NCBI RefSeq assembly: GCF_000157915.1
Contig: NZ_EQ973632.1
Coordinates: 375,578-431,571, forward strand
Length of the DNA: 55,994 bases
Reading direction: 5' to 3'
DNA from: Phocaeicola coprophilus DSM 18228 = JCM 13818
Lineage (GTDB): Bacteria; Bacteroidota; Bacteroidia; Bacteroidales; Bacteroidaceae
Part shown: positions 24,601 to 33,284 of the stretch, in pieces
Layout: every line of letters starts with the position of its first letter
How positions within the stretch are numbered: the stretch's first letter is position 1
Position numbers and translations under genes: made by a program
The notes under the pieces: generated by a model
What the model was told of the DNA's origin: nothing
Seen by the model: only the letters and a program-made list of their open reading frames with translations
The model's database searches: none

Positions 24601-25099
24601 GGGCACCGGCAGTGAATATCGGGTTAGTTTTGGCACTGATCTCTTCGATATCCAGACGAACGATTTCTGTGCGCAGGAAATTCTTTTCGGCATATCCCAT
24701 GCCTGCTATCTTATGGCCGGGACAATACCTGGCAATCAGCAGGGAAAGAGCTGACATGCGTTCTGCTTCATGCAGGGTGCGATAGGCTGAACAGCGCAGA
24801 ACGACACTTTCGTATGCGGTTGTAAACTGATCAGGGCGCACTTCCGTATGTCCTACTACGCAGAAGGAGACCTTGTTGCAGGCGTCCATGCAGCGCAGTT
24901 TCCGTCCCACGGGGGCACAGTGTATATAAATGGAATTTCCGTGATCCCAAACATAATTGACTGGGATTCCGTAAGCTCCTTCTCCATTTTCATCCTGCAT
25001 GGAGAGGATGCCGTATGTACCTTCCTTCAAAAGCTGGAAAGCTTTCTTTTCGTCCAATAGCCGGTCCTGCCGACGTAACTGTGAATTGTTGAATTGCAT
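24581..25099 (-). CDS. pyridoxamine-5'-phosphate-oxidase-like flavoprotein (Nim-like)
   Basis: A protein of 172 residues from the ATG at 25099 (MQFNNSQLRRQDRLLDEKKA). It has the split-barrel FMN-binding fold: LKEGTYGILSMQDENGEGAY, PVNYVWDHGNSIYIHCAPVG and RKLRCMDACNKVSFCVVG follow the Pyridox_ox_2 pattern. This family includes the nitroimidazole-resistance (Nim) reductases of Bacteroides; sequence alone cannot say that this member acts on such drugs. The frame is open upstream to 25585, but that part is antisense to the exporter gene. Its end overlaps the MATE gene start. Confidence 0.85.
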   Translation of the reverse strand: MQFNNSQLRRQDRLLDEKKAFQLLKEGTYGILSMQDENGEGAYGIPVNYVWDHGNSIYIHCAPVGRKLRCMDACNKVSFCVVGHTEVRPDQFTTAYESVVLRCSAYRTLHEAERMSALSLLIARYCPGHKIAGMGYAEKNFLRTEIVRLDIEEISAKTNPIFTAGAHGTESR

Positions 25100-25176
25100 G
25101 ACTGTCGGATTTTTTTTGGTTAGCGGACCAAAGGTATAAAAATTTTTGAAGACACGGAGACAGCCGGCTGACAATT

Positions 25177-25803
25177 CTACAGCCGGCAGAACAGAGATAC
25201 AAAAAACGGAACGCTCATGTCGATCAGGATGCCGTGGAAAATGGCGACAGGCATCATGTCTTTGCCTGAATAGCGCGTGATCAACGGAAGAACCACGTCC
25301 ATGGAGTTTACTCCCGCTGCTGAAATAGGTGCCAGTTTCCCGAAATATTTGCAAAGTAAGGGAGTGCCCAGAAGTGCCATCATTTCGCGGAAGATGTTTG
25401 CCAGCAGGGCAATGGTACCCAGTTCCGTTGCCAGTTGCAGTCCGATGGAGGGTTCCTTGAACTGTGTAATCAGGATGGACGAGAGTGAATAGTAGGCAAA
25501 TCCGCTTCCTACCGCCATGCAGTCGAAGATGCTCCAGCGTGAGAGCAGCAGGCTGGCCAGTGCGGAGAAGAGAAGTGTGCCACATACGGTTCCCAGCGGA
25601 ATCAGCAGGTACTTCGGACGCAGGCTTCCCACGATGAACTTCAGGTCCTTGCTGGAACCGATGCTCAGTCCCACCTGCAGCATCAGCGCATAAAGCATGT
25701 ATAAGGTGAGGTTACTGCCTTCCGGATTGAACGGAAGCCATCCCATTACTCCCAACAGACATCCTGCCGCAAAGAAGAGCAGGACAATGATACTGCCTTT
25801 CAT
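25177..25803 (-). CDS. LysO-type exporter, C-terminal membrane subunit
   Basis: A membrane protein of 208 residues matching the C-terminal part of LysO/YbjE lysine exporters: LYMLYALMLQVGLSIGSSKD, the gate segment SGFAYYSLSSILITQ, and AGVNSMDVVLPLITRYSGKD with the conserved acidic residues. E. coli LysO is one chain of about 300 residues; here it is split into two genes. The start ATG (25803) overlaps the stop of the upstream subunit gene as ATGA, so the two halves are translationally coupled. The substrate is probably lysine or a toxic analogue, by family. Confidence 0.88.
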   Translation of the reverse strand: MKGSIIVLLFFAAGCLLGVMGWLPFNPEGSNLTLYMLYALMLQVGLSIGSSKDLKFIVGSLRPKYLLIPLGTVCGTLLFSALASLLLSRWSIFDCMAVGSGFAYYSLSSILITQFKEPSIGLQLATELGTIALLANIFREMMALLGTPLLCKYFGKLAPISAAGVNSMDVVLPLITRYSGKDMMPVAIFHGILIDMSVPFFVSLFCRL

Positions 25804-26078
25804 TGTTCACCTCCTTTCCTGAAAAAGAATCTCAGTACCATCCAGGAAGCCAGGATGCTGCCGCATGTAGCCGAAAGAGCCAGTATGGCGGCCTGTCCTC
25901 CGAAGGTGGCCAGATTGTTGACGATTAGCTGATTGGAGCCTACTGAGGTTCCCAGAAGGAACAGCAGGAGGATGATGGTCAGTGAAATGCTTTTTTCTGT
26001 CTTTTGCAGCCAGGCAATATTTCTGAACAGGTATCCTAATGTGATACCCGTCAACATAAATCCGATAATGGTAAACAT
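25800..26078 (-). CDS. LysO-type exporter, N-terminal membrane subunit
   Basis: A protein of 92 residues with three membrane helices (MFTIIGFMLTGITLGYLFRN, SISLTIILLLFLLGTSVGSN, AAILALSATCGSILASWMVL). It matches the N-terminal third of LysO, including the LGTSVGSN loop. The start is the ATG at 26078; the frame is open to 26279 but that part falls in a structured leader. It forms one transporter with the product of the overlapping downstream gene (inference from the family). Expression is probably controlled by the leader at 26079-26270. Confidence 0.88.
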   Translation of the reverse strand: MFTIIGFMLTGITLGYLFRNIAWLQKTEKSISLTIILLLFLLGTSVGSNQLIVNNLATFGGQAAILALSATCGSILASWMVLRFFFRKGGEQ

Positions 26079-26270
26079 ATAAAACGTAATTATGAGGTTG
26101 GATAAACTGATTTCTGATCTCGTATCAGGCCGCCGGACGCGGCAAAACCTCATTGGAACCCGCTGAACCAATGGATATGCACGATCCGGTGGCTGCCACA
26201 GGCAATTCTGTGCGGCAGACAGGAAGTCGGGATATGTATCATTCTTTCTTTCATTGGTTCTTGTAATTTG
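26079..26270 (-). promoter_or_regulatory. switch-like leader RNA of the LysO-type exporter genes
   Basis: A leader of about 190 bases runs from the predicted transcription start to the ATG. In transcript order, GAACCAATG (copy of plus 26252-26260) can pair CATTGGTTC (plus 26165-26173), enclosing a hairpin (plus 26193-26201 with 26208-26218). The same CATTGG can instead pair CCAATG (plus 26151-26156). That segment overlaps AATGAGGTT-type bases (plus 26146-26153), which can pair AACCTCAT (plus 26092-26099) just before the gene. These pairings exclude each other, as in attenuators and riboswitches. I do not recognise a known riboswitch class. Confidence 0.6.
26150..26254 (-). CDS. possible 34-codon upstream ORF in the exporter leader
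   Basis: The ATG at 26254 opens MKERMIHIPTSCLPHRIACG and continues to a TGA at 26150-26152, in total 34 residues with five histidines, three arginines, two cysteines and one tryptophan. It starts inside the first pairing arm and stops inside the third, so ribosomes on it would change the folding. It is not lysine-rich. It may be chance; a leader peptide is inference. Confidence 0.3.
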   Translation of the reverse strand: MKERMIHIPTSCLPHRIACGSHRIVHIHWFSGFQ

Positions 26271-26276
26271 ACGGTG

Positions 26277-26308
26277 CAAAGGTAAGTATGATTTGAATAT
26301 TTTCCAAA
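26277..26308 (-). promoter_or_regulatory. promoter of the LysO-type exporter operon
   Basis: On the minus strand TTTG (plus 26305-26308), a 20-base spacer and TACCTTTG (plus 26277-26284) match the Bacteroidetes consensus exactly. Transcription would start near 26270. Confidence 0.7.
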
Positions 26309-26481
26309 TCTTTATGCAAAATAATTATTCAGACGGTATTGCAGAAGGGGTTACACAGGTCTGCCTGCAAGGATTTCCGGAGGGCTGTCTGCCCATCTTA
26401 CGGCTGCTTGAAACAGGCTGAATCCGGAGAGACCGGAACGAGAAAGCGGGAAGGGAAGCTGTTCACTTGCGAAACATTTAC

Positions 26482-26489
26482 TATCTTTG
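26482..26489 (+). promoter_or_regulatory. putative -7 box of the AraC-type gene
   Basis: TATCTTTG only 10 bases before the ATG at 26500. The message would have almost no leader. Bases 26309-26481 hold nothing else recognised. Confidence 0.45.
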
Positions 26490-26499
26490 CATACGGATC

Positions 26500-27066
26500 A
26501 TGGAAACGACAATTTATATAAAGAATATGGTATGCCGCCGGTGTATAATGACCGTTACGGACATTTTCCGGAAAGAAAGCATTTTGCCGCTGAAAGTGGA
26601 ACTGGGTATGATCACCCTTGCCGCTCCCTTGTCTCCTGAACAGTTCCAGCGCATTCGGGAACAGCTGGAGGCGGTCGGTTTTGAGGTGATCGACGACCGG
26701 CGGATGCGGATGGTGGAACAGATCCGTCTGGGAGTGATCGGGTATGTGCGCGATCCGGATTTGCAGGACCGGCAGAACCTGTCCGAATATTTGCAGGACA
26801 AGTGTCACCGCGAATATAGTTTTCTCAGCAAGCTGTTCACCGAGCTTCAGGGGATCAGTATTGAAAAATATTCCATTCAGCAGCGGATCGAACGGGTGAA
26901 AGAACTGCTCTTCTATGATGAACTGAGTGTCAGTGAGATTGCTGACCGGATGCATTATTCGAGCGTAGCCCATCTGAGTGCCCAGTTCAAGTCGCTGACG
27001 GGATTGTCGCCTACCCAGTTCAGGCGGATGAAGGAACACCGGCTGAAGCCGCTGGATGAAATCTGA
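26500..27066 (+). CDS. AraC-family regulator with an N-terminal HMA-like CxxC domain
   Basis: A protein of 188 residues. The N-terminal 65 residues look like a heavy-metal-associated (ferredoxin-like) domain: TIYIKNMVCRRCIMTV places a CRRC motif in the loop after the first strand, and a last strand ends GFEVIDD. The C-terminal AraC helix-turn-helix is clear (about 90-185): LSVSEIADRMHYSSVAHLSA and FKSLTGLSPTQFRRMKEH. This type of regulator in Bacteroidetes is thought to sense metal or thiol state; the signal and targets are not visible here. The short domain lacks the sugar-binding cupin of classical AraC. Start at 26500, close to its -7 box. Confidence 0.85.
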   Translation: METTIYIKNMVCRRCIMTVTDIFRKESILPLKVELGMITLAAPLSPEQFQRIREQLEAVGFEVIDDRRMRMVEQIRLGVIGYVRDPDLQDRQNLSEYLQDKCHREYSFLSKLFTELQGISIEKYSIQQRIERVKELLFYDELSVSEIADRMHYSSVAHLSAQFKSLTGLSPTQFRRMKEHRLKPLDEI

Positions 27067-27090
27067 AATTTCTATTGACAAACTCCAATT

Positions 27091-27885
27091 ATGATAAAAG
27101 CATTATTTTTTGACATTGACGGGACACTGGTCAGCTTCCAGACCCATCAGATACCGGTTTCGGCCGTACGTGCCATTGAGCAGGCCAAGGAACGGGGAAT
27201 CCAGGTATACATTTCTACAGGCAGGCCGTTTGCGCTCATCAACAATCTGGGGGATATCCGGCATCTGATCGACGGATACATCACCGTCAACGGAGCCTAT
27301 TGCTTTATGGACGGACAGGTCATTTCCTGTAGCCCGATTCCCCGCAAGGATGTGCAGACCCTGATTCGTCTGGCTGACGAAATGAATTTCTCCTGCATGG
27401 TGGTGGGCGAGAAGGATCTGGCAATGTACAATGCCAATGAGAAGTCCGACTTTATCTTCCGGCAGATGCTGAATGTCCGGGATCTGAAAGAAGTGGATTC
27501 TCTGGATTTCCTTCAGGGACAGGAAGTGCTCCAGCTGACACCGGTCATCACTGAGGAAGAAGAGAAAATCGTTCTGCCCCAGTTGTCCCAATGCTGTTCG
27601 GGACGCTGGTATCCGGACTTTGCCGACATTACGGCCCGGGATACCGACAAGGGGAAGGGGCTTCGGGCTGTCATGGCCTGGAAGGGACTGAAGCGTGAAG
27701 AAACCATGGCTTTCGGAGACGGAGGCAACGATATCCCCATCATCCGGGAAGCCGGAATCGGAGTGGCCATGGGCAATGCCAACGGGTCTCTGAAGGCTGT
27801 GGCCGATTATGTGACCTCGTCCGTTGAAGAAGACGGTATCAGCCAGGCACTGAAGCACTGGCTGCTGGATGCTGCTTCCATCTGA
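27091..27885 (+). CDS. Cof-type HAD-IIB hydrolase
   Basis: A soluble phosphatase of 264 residues. HAD motif I is [10 protein letters not shown] near residue 8, motif II ISTGR near 40, and motifs III and IV are [11 protein letters not shown] and [15 protein letters not shown] near 190-220. The C2B cap lies between. Such enzymes dephosphorylate sugar phosphates or other small metabolites, often with broad specificity; the substrate is unknown. It begins 24 bases after the AraC-type gene on the same strand and may be cotranscribed. Confidence 0.92.
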   Translation: MIKALFFDIDGTLVSFQTHQIPVSAVRAIEQAKERGIQVYISTGRPFALINNLGDIRHLIDGYITVNGAYCFMDGQVISCSPIPRKDVQTLIRLADEMNFSCMVVGEKDLAMYNANEKSDFIFRQMLNVRDLKEVDSLDFLQGQEVLQLTPVITEEEEKIVLPQLSQCCSGRWYPDFADITARDTDKGKGLRAVMAWKGLKREETMAFGDGGNDIPIIREAGIGVAMGNANGSLKAVADYVTSSVEEDGISQALKHWLLDAASI

Positions 27886-27943
27886 AATCCGTCACCGCAG
27901 GGAGGATTCTCCGTTTTTCTTCGGATATTCCGGAGATTTTTGT

Positions 27944-27951
27944 TAACTTTG
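27944..27951 (+). promoter_or_regulatory. putative -7 box of fhs
   Basis: TAACTTTG, 23 bases before the ATG at 27975. Confidence 0.5.
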
Positions 27952-27974
27952 TGCTTTCAATTTTCAAACTACGT

Positions 27975-29642
27975 ATGAAATCGGATATAGAAATCGCACG
28001 CAGCATCGAGCTGGTAAAAATCAAACAAATTGCACGGGACTATGACATCCCCGTAGAAGAAATCTCTAATTACGGACGCTATATTGCCAAGGTGTCCGAG
28101 TCACTCATTGATGAAGAAAAGGTGAAACGCAGCAACCTGATCCTGGTGACTGCCATCACTCCGACCAAGGCCGGTATCGGTAAGACCACTGTTTCCATCG
28201 GTCTGGCACTGGGACTGAACAAGATCGGCAAGAAAGCCATCTGTGCTCTTCGTGAGCCTTCACTCGGCCCCTGTTTCGGCATGAAGGGTGGAGCTGCCGG
28301 AGGAGGATATGCACAGGTACTTCCGATGGAGAAGATCAACCTCCACTTTACGGGTGACTTCCACGCCATCACTTCGGCACACAACATGATCGCCGCTTTG
28401 CTGGATAATTATATGTATCAGAACCAGGACAACGGATTTGCCCTGAAGGAAGTGCTTTGGAACCGCGTACTTGACGTGAACGACCGTGGTCTGCGTTACA
28501 TCGTAACCGGGCTGGGAGGCAAGACCAACGGAATTACCCGTGAATCAAGCTTCGACATCACTCCGGCTTCGGAAATCATGGCTATCCTGTGTCTGGCTAC
28601 GGATGAAGACGACCTGCGTCGCCGTATCGAGAATATTCTGCTGGGCTTCACCATTGACAACAAGCCTTTCACGGTGAAAGATCTGGGTGTGGCCGGAGCC
28701 ATCACTGTATTGCTGAAGGATGCCATTTCGCCGAACCTGGTGCAGACCACTGAGCATACGCCTGCTTTCATCCACGGAGGTCCGTTTGCCAATATCGCTC
28801 ACGGATGTAACTCTATCCTGGCTACCAAACTGGCGATGACTTTCGGTGACTATGCCATTACGGAAGCCGGATTCGGTGCGGATCTGGGTGCCGAGAAATT
28901 CTATGATATCAAATGCCGCAAGGGCGGACTCCAGCCCAAGCTGACCGTGCTGGTAGCTACTGCACAGGGCTTGAAGATGCACGGAGGTGTGGCTCCCGAA
29001 CTGATCAAGGAACCGAACATGGAAGGTCTGAAAGAGGGTATCAAGAACCTTGACAAGCATATCGAAAACCTTCAGTCGTTCGGTCAGACAGTTGTCGTTG
29101 CGTTCAACCGCTATGCCAACGATACGGATGAGGAACTGGATTTCGTACGCCGTCATTGCGAAGAAATCGGAGTGGGCTTTGCCATCAACAACGCCTTCAT
29201 GGAAGGTGGCGACGGTGCCGTAGAACTGGCTCAGCTGGTAGTTGACACCATCGAAAATCAGCCTTCTCAGCCATTGAGCTTTGCTTATGATGAAACAGAT
29301 TCTGTTGAAGAAAAAGTAACCAAGGTAGCCTGCGAACTGTATGGAGCCAAACAGGTACTGTTCGGTCCGGCTGCCCGCAAGAAACTGAAGATGATTCAGG
29401 AGCTGGGTTACACCCGTTTCCCGATCTGTATTGCCAAGACTCAGTATTCATTCTCAACCGACCCGAAGCTGTATGGTGTGGCAAGCGGATTCAACTTTGC
29501 CGTGCGCGACATCGTGATCAATGCCGGTGCGGAAATGCTGGTCATTGTAGCCGGTGAGATCATGCGTATGCCGGGACTTCCCAAAGAACCGCAGGCACTG
29601 CACATCGATATTGTCAACGGAGAAATCGAAGGTCTGTCCTGA
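27975..29642 (+). CDS. fhs: formate--tetrahydrofolate ligase
   Basis: A protein of 555 residues catalysing formate + ATP + THF to 10-formyl-THF in one-carbon metabolism. The nucleotide-binding motif [20 protein letters not shown] is near residue 65. [20 protein letters not shown] and [15 protein letters not shown] follow, all typical. The start is the ATG at 27975 ([13 protein letters not shown]), matching family starts; the frame is open a little further upstream over the promoter. It is monocistronic, with a strong terminator at 29692. It links to the glycine cleavage P protein gene at 35771, which also feeds the folate pool, but there is no operon between them. Confidence 0.98.
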   Translation: MKSDIEIARSIELVKIKQIARDYDIPVEEISNYGRYIAKVSESLIDEEKVKRSNLILVTAITPTKAGIGKTTVSIGLALGLNKIGKKAICALREPSLGPCFGMKGGAAGGGYAQVLPMEKINLHFTGDFHAITSAHNMIAALLDNYMYQNQDNGFALKEVLWNRVLDVNDRGLRYIVTGLGGKTNGITRESSFDITPASEIMAILCLATDEDDLRRRIENILLGFTIDNKPFTVKDLGVAGAITVLLKDAISPNLVQTTEHTPAFIHGGPFANIAHGCNSILATKLAMTFGDYAITEAGFGADLGAEKFYDIKCRKGGLQPKLTVLVATAQGLKMHGGVAPELIKEPNMEGLKEGIKNLDKHIENLQSFGQTVVVAFNRYANDTDEELDFVRRHCEEIGVGFAINNAFMEGGDGAVELAQLVVDTIENQPSQPLSFAYDETDSVEEKVTKVACELYGAKQVLFGPAARKKLKMIQELGYTRFPICIAKTQYSFSTDPKLYGVASGFNFAVRDIVINAGAEMLVIVAGEIMRMPGLPKEPQALHIDIVNGEIEGLS

Positions 29643-29691
29643 TATATCAAAGATATTTGTCCCTGCTGCATATCTGTAGCGGGGAATTTAT

Positions 29692-29757
29692 AAAAAACGT
29701 TTCGACGTAATGGATGAAACAACGAAACAAATTCATCCGGACGCCGAAACGTTTTTT
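29692..29757. terminator. bidirectional terminator of fhs and the DUF3784 operon
   Basis: AAAAAACGTTTCG (29692-29704) pairs CGAAACGTTTTTT (29745-29757); an inner stem pairs GGATGAA (29712-29718) with TTCATCC (29732-29738). It shares CGCCGAAACGTTTT with 4543-4556. Confidence 0.85.
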
Positions 29758-29783
29758 TTTATAGCCGGAGCGGTCCGGCTTTC

Positions 29784-30086
29784 TCAGTTATGGTCGTAGC
29801 GCTGGGCTTTGATGATCATATAGATGGTTCCTGGCACAAGGATCAGTACGGAGACCAGGCTGATGATCATGTCACTGGTGAAAGGCTGAAGGAGGAGAGA
29901 CACAAGCAGGATGGCGATTCCCATGACGCAGAATGCACGGCACATGAATGTCTTGAGCCGTTTGATGTCCACTTTCTTCTGTTGCTCTGGAGTCATGGTG
30001 TTGTATCCGGCAATAAGTTTGGGGAATTTCAAGACCAGCAGGCCTATAAGGACCAACATGGCTGCAGTGATGATGGAAGATGTCAT
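29784..30086 (-). CDS. DUF3784 membrane protein
   Basis: A protein of 100 residues with three membrane helices (about 4-22, 48-66, 72-92). The loop PKLIAGYNTMTPEQQKKVDI followed by LKTFMCRAF is the DUF3784 signature. Function unknown. It lies 11 bases after the AAA/PD-(D/E)XK gene on the same strand. Confidence 0.88.
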   Translation of the reverse strand: MTSSIITAAMLVLIGLLVLKFPKLIAGYNTMTPEQQKKVDIKRLKTFMCRAFCVMGIAILLVSLLLQPFTSDMIISLVSVLILVPGTIYMIIKAQRYDHN

Positions 30087-30097
30087 ATCTGAATGTT

Positions 30098-31651
30098 TTA
30101 GAGAGTTTCGATTTTGATGTCCTGAATATTCCGGATCTCGTCACTGAAGTTGACACCGACCCTGTAGACCGTACGTTTGTCCTTGGCAAAAGGCTCTGCG
30201 TAGCCTTTTGCCCGGATCTGTGCCAGCGCTTCTTCCGCACTTCCGTTCAGTTTGAATTCCATGATGTACACGTAGTCTTGTGTCTGGAGCACCAGATCAA
30301 TCCGTCCCCGGTTCGTATGGTATTCCACCTGTACATAGAAGCCCATCAGTTTAAAAATGATGTAAAGTATGTTCTGATAGTGCACTTCCCGGTCACGAGC
30401 CAGTTCGTAGGGAATGTCGGCAAACATCGTTTTCAGACGCTCAAAGAAATCGTCCACCTTTCCCGCCATGATTTCTTCCACAAAACACTGGATCTGGTAG
30501 GGCGACTTGCTGACGCTCACCGAAGCGTAATTTGGCAGCAGGAACTTGAAGAATCCCTGTTCCACCTCCCGGTTGGGGAAGCCCAGCGTATAGTTTTCGA
30601 ACATCCTGTTGTAACCCTTGATGGTCAGGTAACCGCTCTGATAGATGACGGGGATGGGATCGGTGGAAGCCGTGTCGATGCTGTCCAGTACCGGCTGGCT
30701 GGTCACGATGTGTTCCAGATCTTCAATCGGAAAATGGTGCAATTTCAGCAGTTCAACCAGGTAAGTCGGAGTCCCTGTTTCAAACCAGTAGCTGCCGAAG
30801 CGCCGGTTGGCGAAGGTATTCAGCAGGCTGAACGGGTTGTACATGCCGATCGCGTTTTCTGTGAAATGATAGCCGTCGTAATTGGTTTTCAATTCCTTGC
30901 AGGTCTCTTCGTAACTCATCCCGGTAGCTGCAGCCAGTTCATGGATATCTTCCTCAAACCAGGTATGGATTTCCTTCTCACTGATACCGCAAATCTCTGC
31001 ATACTGGTCAATCATGGAAATATCCCGCAGGTTGTTCAGGTCACTGAACACACTGACTTTGCCGAACTTGGTCACACCTGTCAGCAGGGCAAAGCGGATG
31101 CATCCGTCCATGGATTTCAGAGCCCCGTAAAAAGCCTTCAGGGTACTGCGGTATTCATTCTGCAAAGCTTCGTTGCCGATAGCCTGCAGCATGGGCTTGT
31201 CGTATTCGTCAATGAGGATCACTACCCGGCGTCCGGTCTGTTCGCAGGCACGGCGGATAATGCCCTGGAAACGGAGAGAGAGGCTTGTCTCACTTTCACG
31301 TGCGCCATATCTGTTTTCCCAGGTGCACAGGTTATCATTCAGAATGCTGGTCAGTGATTCGGGAGTATCGTATTTCTGTGTGTTTAAATCCAGATGCAGT
31401 ACCGGATATACGGTCCAGTCTTTTTCCAGTTTTTCCAGCGCCAGTCCCTTGAAAAGATCTTTCTTTCCCAGTGCGTATGCTTCAATTGTCGACAGAAGCA
31501 GACTCTTGCCGAAACGCCGCGGACGGCTCAGGAAGTAGTATTTGTTTGTGTTAAACAGTTCATACACCTGTGCCGTTTTGTCTACATACACATAACCGTC
31601 GTGTATCAGACCTTCAAAATTCTGTACTCCAACCGGATATAACTTGCTCAT
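30098..31651 (-). CDS. AAA-ATPase-like protein with PD-(D/E)XK nuclease domain
   Basis: A protein of 517 residues. The N-terminal AAA-ATPase_like domain starts MSKLYPVGVQNFEGLIHDGY and has a P-loop-like SRPRRFGKSLLLSTIEAY near 40-57 and a Walker B-like RRVVILIDEYDKPML near 135. The C-terminal part (about 410-517) is a PDDEXK_9 domain with GRIDLVLQTQDYVYIMEFKL, that is D-x(n)-E-x-K. The family is very abundant in Bacteroidetes and often called transposon-associated or defence-like, but its role is not established. The domain is complete. No terminal repeats were found around it. Confidence 0.9.
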   Translation of the reverse strand: MSKLYPVGVQNFEGLIHDGYVYVDKTAQVYELFNTNKYYFLSRPRRFGKSLLLSTIEAYALGKKDLFKGLALEKLEKDWTVYPVLHLDLNTQKYDTPESLTSILNDNLCTWENRYGARESETSLSLRFQGIIRRACEQTGRRVVILIDEYDKPMLQAIGNEALQNEYRSTLKAFYGALKSMDGCIRFALLTGVTKFGKVSVFSDLNNLRDISMIDQYAEICGISEKEIHTWFEEDIHELAAATGMSYEETCKELKTNYDGYHFTENAIGMYNPFSLLNTFANRRFGSYWFETGTPTYLVELLKLHHFPIEDLEHIVTSQPVLDSIDTASTDPIPVIYQSGYLTIKGYNRMFENYTLGFPNREVEQGFFKFLLPNYASVSVSKSPYQIQCFVEEIMAGKVDDFFERLKTMFADIPYELARDREVHYQNILYIIFKLMGFYVQVEYHTNRGRIDLVLQTQDYVYIMEFKLNGSAEEALAQIRAKGYAEPFAKDKRTVYRVGVNFSDEIRNIQDIKIETL

Positions 31652-31862
31652 AACAACTGGATTTTGATTCTACTGCGAATTTAGCAATTAAAACCGAATA
31701 TTCAAGTTGTATGCATGAAAACCAGGACTGAAATTTGAGAACTTTTTTACATTCACAGAAACTTTATGCTTTTGCGGATGGATCAGTGATTGAGAAATTC
31801 TGAGATAGCCGTATCAGGACTGAACTTCAGACGAAGAATTGTGATAACACCGAAAGATTTTT

Positions 31863-31870
31863 TATATTTG
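31863..31870 (+). promoter_or_regulatory. putative -7 box of the retropepsin-like gene
   Basis: TATATTTG with a TTG about 21 bases upstream. It supports a start at 31895 rather than further upstream. Confidence 0.55.
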
Positions 31871-31894
31871 TCACATCTAAAAATGTATAGACAA

Positions 31895-33250
31895 ATGATG
31901 AGGAAAATTCTTGTTTTATCCTGTCTGTTCGCCTCCTTGAACGTACAGGCACAGCTGGCTGATGCACGTATCAGCCAGCTGATGAACGAAAGCCGCTGGT
32001 TTGATCTGGCACAGGAATTGAAAACCACTCCGGCTGATTCGGTTACACCATGGGTCCGTCAGATGGGAGTGGCTATGACACACTATTTCTTTAACCGTCC
32101 GGATTCGGCCTGTATGGTACTGACGGATTTGCTGGGCAAGCATCAGCAGGAGCTGGGCGACCATACACTGAACATGGTAGTTTTGCTGGCTGTCAATCTG
32201 GGACGGACAGAACAGTATGCCGATGCTGCCGGACTGATCCGGAATCTTTGTGACCAGCTTGGTGCCCTGGGAATGGACAGCACCCAGACTGCTCCGTATC
32301 GTATGATGGCCAGGCAGTATGGCATTCTGGCTTCCTGCGGGCCTGTCTGTCAACCGCTGCACAAGGCAGGAGAATACCGTTTCCCGATGGTGACGGAGCA
32401 TGAAACGGATCAGCACTTTATTGAAATGGACGGAAGCATAAACGGACAGGCGGGCCGTATGGTACTCGATACGGGAGCGGGCAGCAACATGCTCACTCCG
32501 GAGCAGGCAGAAAAGTATGGCTTGCGGCGGCTGGGTATGGATGTTACCGTCGGAGGGATTGGAGGCATGAAGCAGGGATATTATGCGATGGCAGATACCC
32601 TGCGCATTGGTGGAATGACGTGGATAAATGTACCTTTTTATGTGGTAGATCTCCAGACGGGACATGCCGAAGCTGACAGATTGGGCAAGGATCTTCAGCT
32701 TCCGCCTGTCGTTGGTCTTCCCATCCTGCTTCGTATGCAGGAAATCCAGCTGGACTTTGCCCGTCGGGAGTTTGTCATACCGGCTGTTCCTACGCCCAGT
32801 CCGCTCAGGGAAAGCAATATGATCCGCACAGACTCGGAATGCTTGCAGGTAAAGGTGGCGGACGAGACAGGTGCTCCACTTTATTTCCATTTTGATACGG
32901 GTTCCTATTACACCAATATGCAGCCGGCCTGGTATGGACGTCACCGGAAAGAAGTGGAAGCCGTGGGCATTCCGGATTCGCTCCGTCAGGCGGGAATAGG
33001 AGGGGTGAGCATTACCCGCAGTTACATTCTGCCGCAGAAGAAGTTCCGTATCGGAAGCGGTACGGCAGTGCTGGATTCGGTCGGTGTCAATACCGGAATT
33101 GACCTGCATACGGGACAACTGGACAAGGCAGCCTTCTCGAACGGACAGGAAGACGGTTTTCTCGGCCTGAACCTTCTGGAGAAATTCTCGAAAGTGATTA
33201 TCAATCTGAAAGATATGTATCTGGAGGCTATACCATATACAGATAAATAA
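31895..33250 (+). CDS. secreted retropepsin-like aspartyl protease family protein
   Basis: A protein of 451 residues from the ATG at 31895; ATGs at 31883 and 31898 are close alternatives, while the frame further upstream precedes the promoter. A signal peptide is clear ([20 protein letters not shown]). A helical TPR-like region covers about 25-170. Two aspartyl protease half-domains follow: [20 protein letters not shown] near 190 and [16 protein letters not shown] near 333, each with the D-T-G motif. Pairing of both lobes in one chain would make a complete active site. The substrate is unknown. The GH3 gene follows after 34 bases. Confidence 0.85.
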   Translation: MMRKILVLSCLFASLNVQAQLADARISQLMNESRWFDLAQELKTTPADSVTPWVRQMGVAMTHYFFNRPDSACMVLTDLLGKHQQELGDHTLNMVVLLAVNLGRTEQYADAAGLIRNLCDQLGALGMDSTQTAPYRMMARQYGILASCGPVCQPLHKAGEYRFPMVTEHETDQHFIEMDGSINGQAGRMVLDTGAGSNMLTPEQAEKYGLRRLGMDVTVGGIGGMKQGYYAMADTLRIGGMTWINVPFYVVDLQTGHAEADRLGKDLQLPPVVGLPILLRMQEIQLDFARREFVIPAVPTPSPLRESNMIRTDSECLQVKVADETGAPLYFHFDTGSYYTNMQPAWYGRHRKEVEAVGIPDSLRQAGIGGVSITRSYILPQKKFRIGSGTAVLDSVGVNTGIDLHTGQLDKAAFSNGQEDGFLGLNLLEKFSKVIINLKDMYLEAIPYTDK

Positions 33251-33284
33251 CAGCTTATCAACTAAATATGATATAAATCGTACC

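Noticed and set aside
26398..27081. A 227-residue frame antisense to the AraC-type gene
   Set aside because: It mirrors a clear helix-turn-helix protein; its residue make-up (many His, Pro, Gln) is typical of antisense frames.
30098..31651. A transposase or insertion sequence
   Set aside because: The AAA/PD-(D/E)XK family is sometimes called transposon-related, but no terminal inverted repeats or target duplication were found around the gene.
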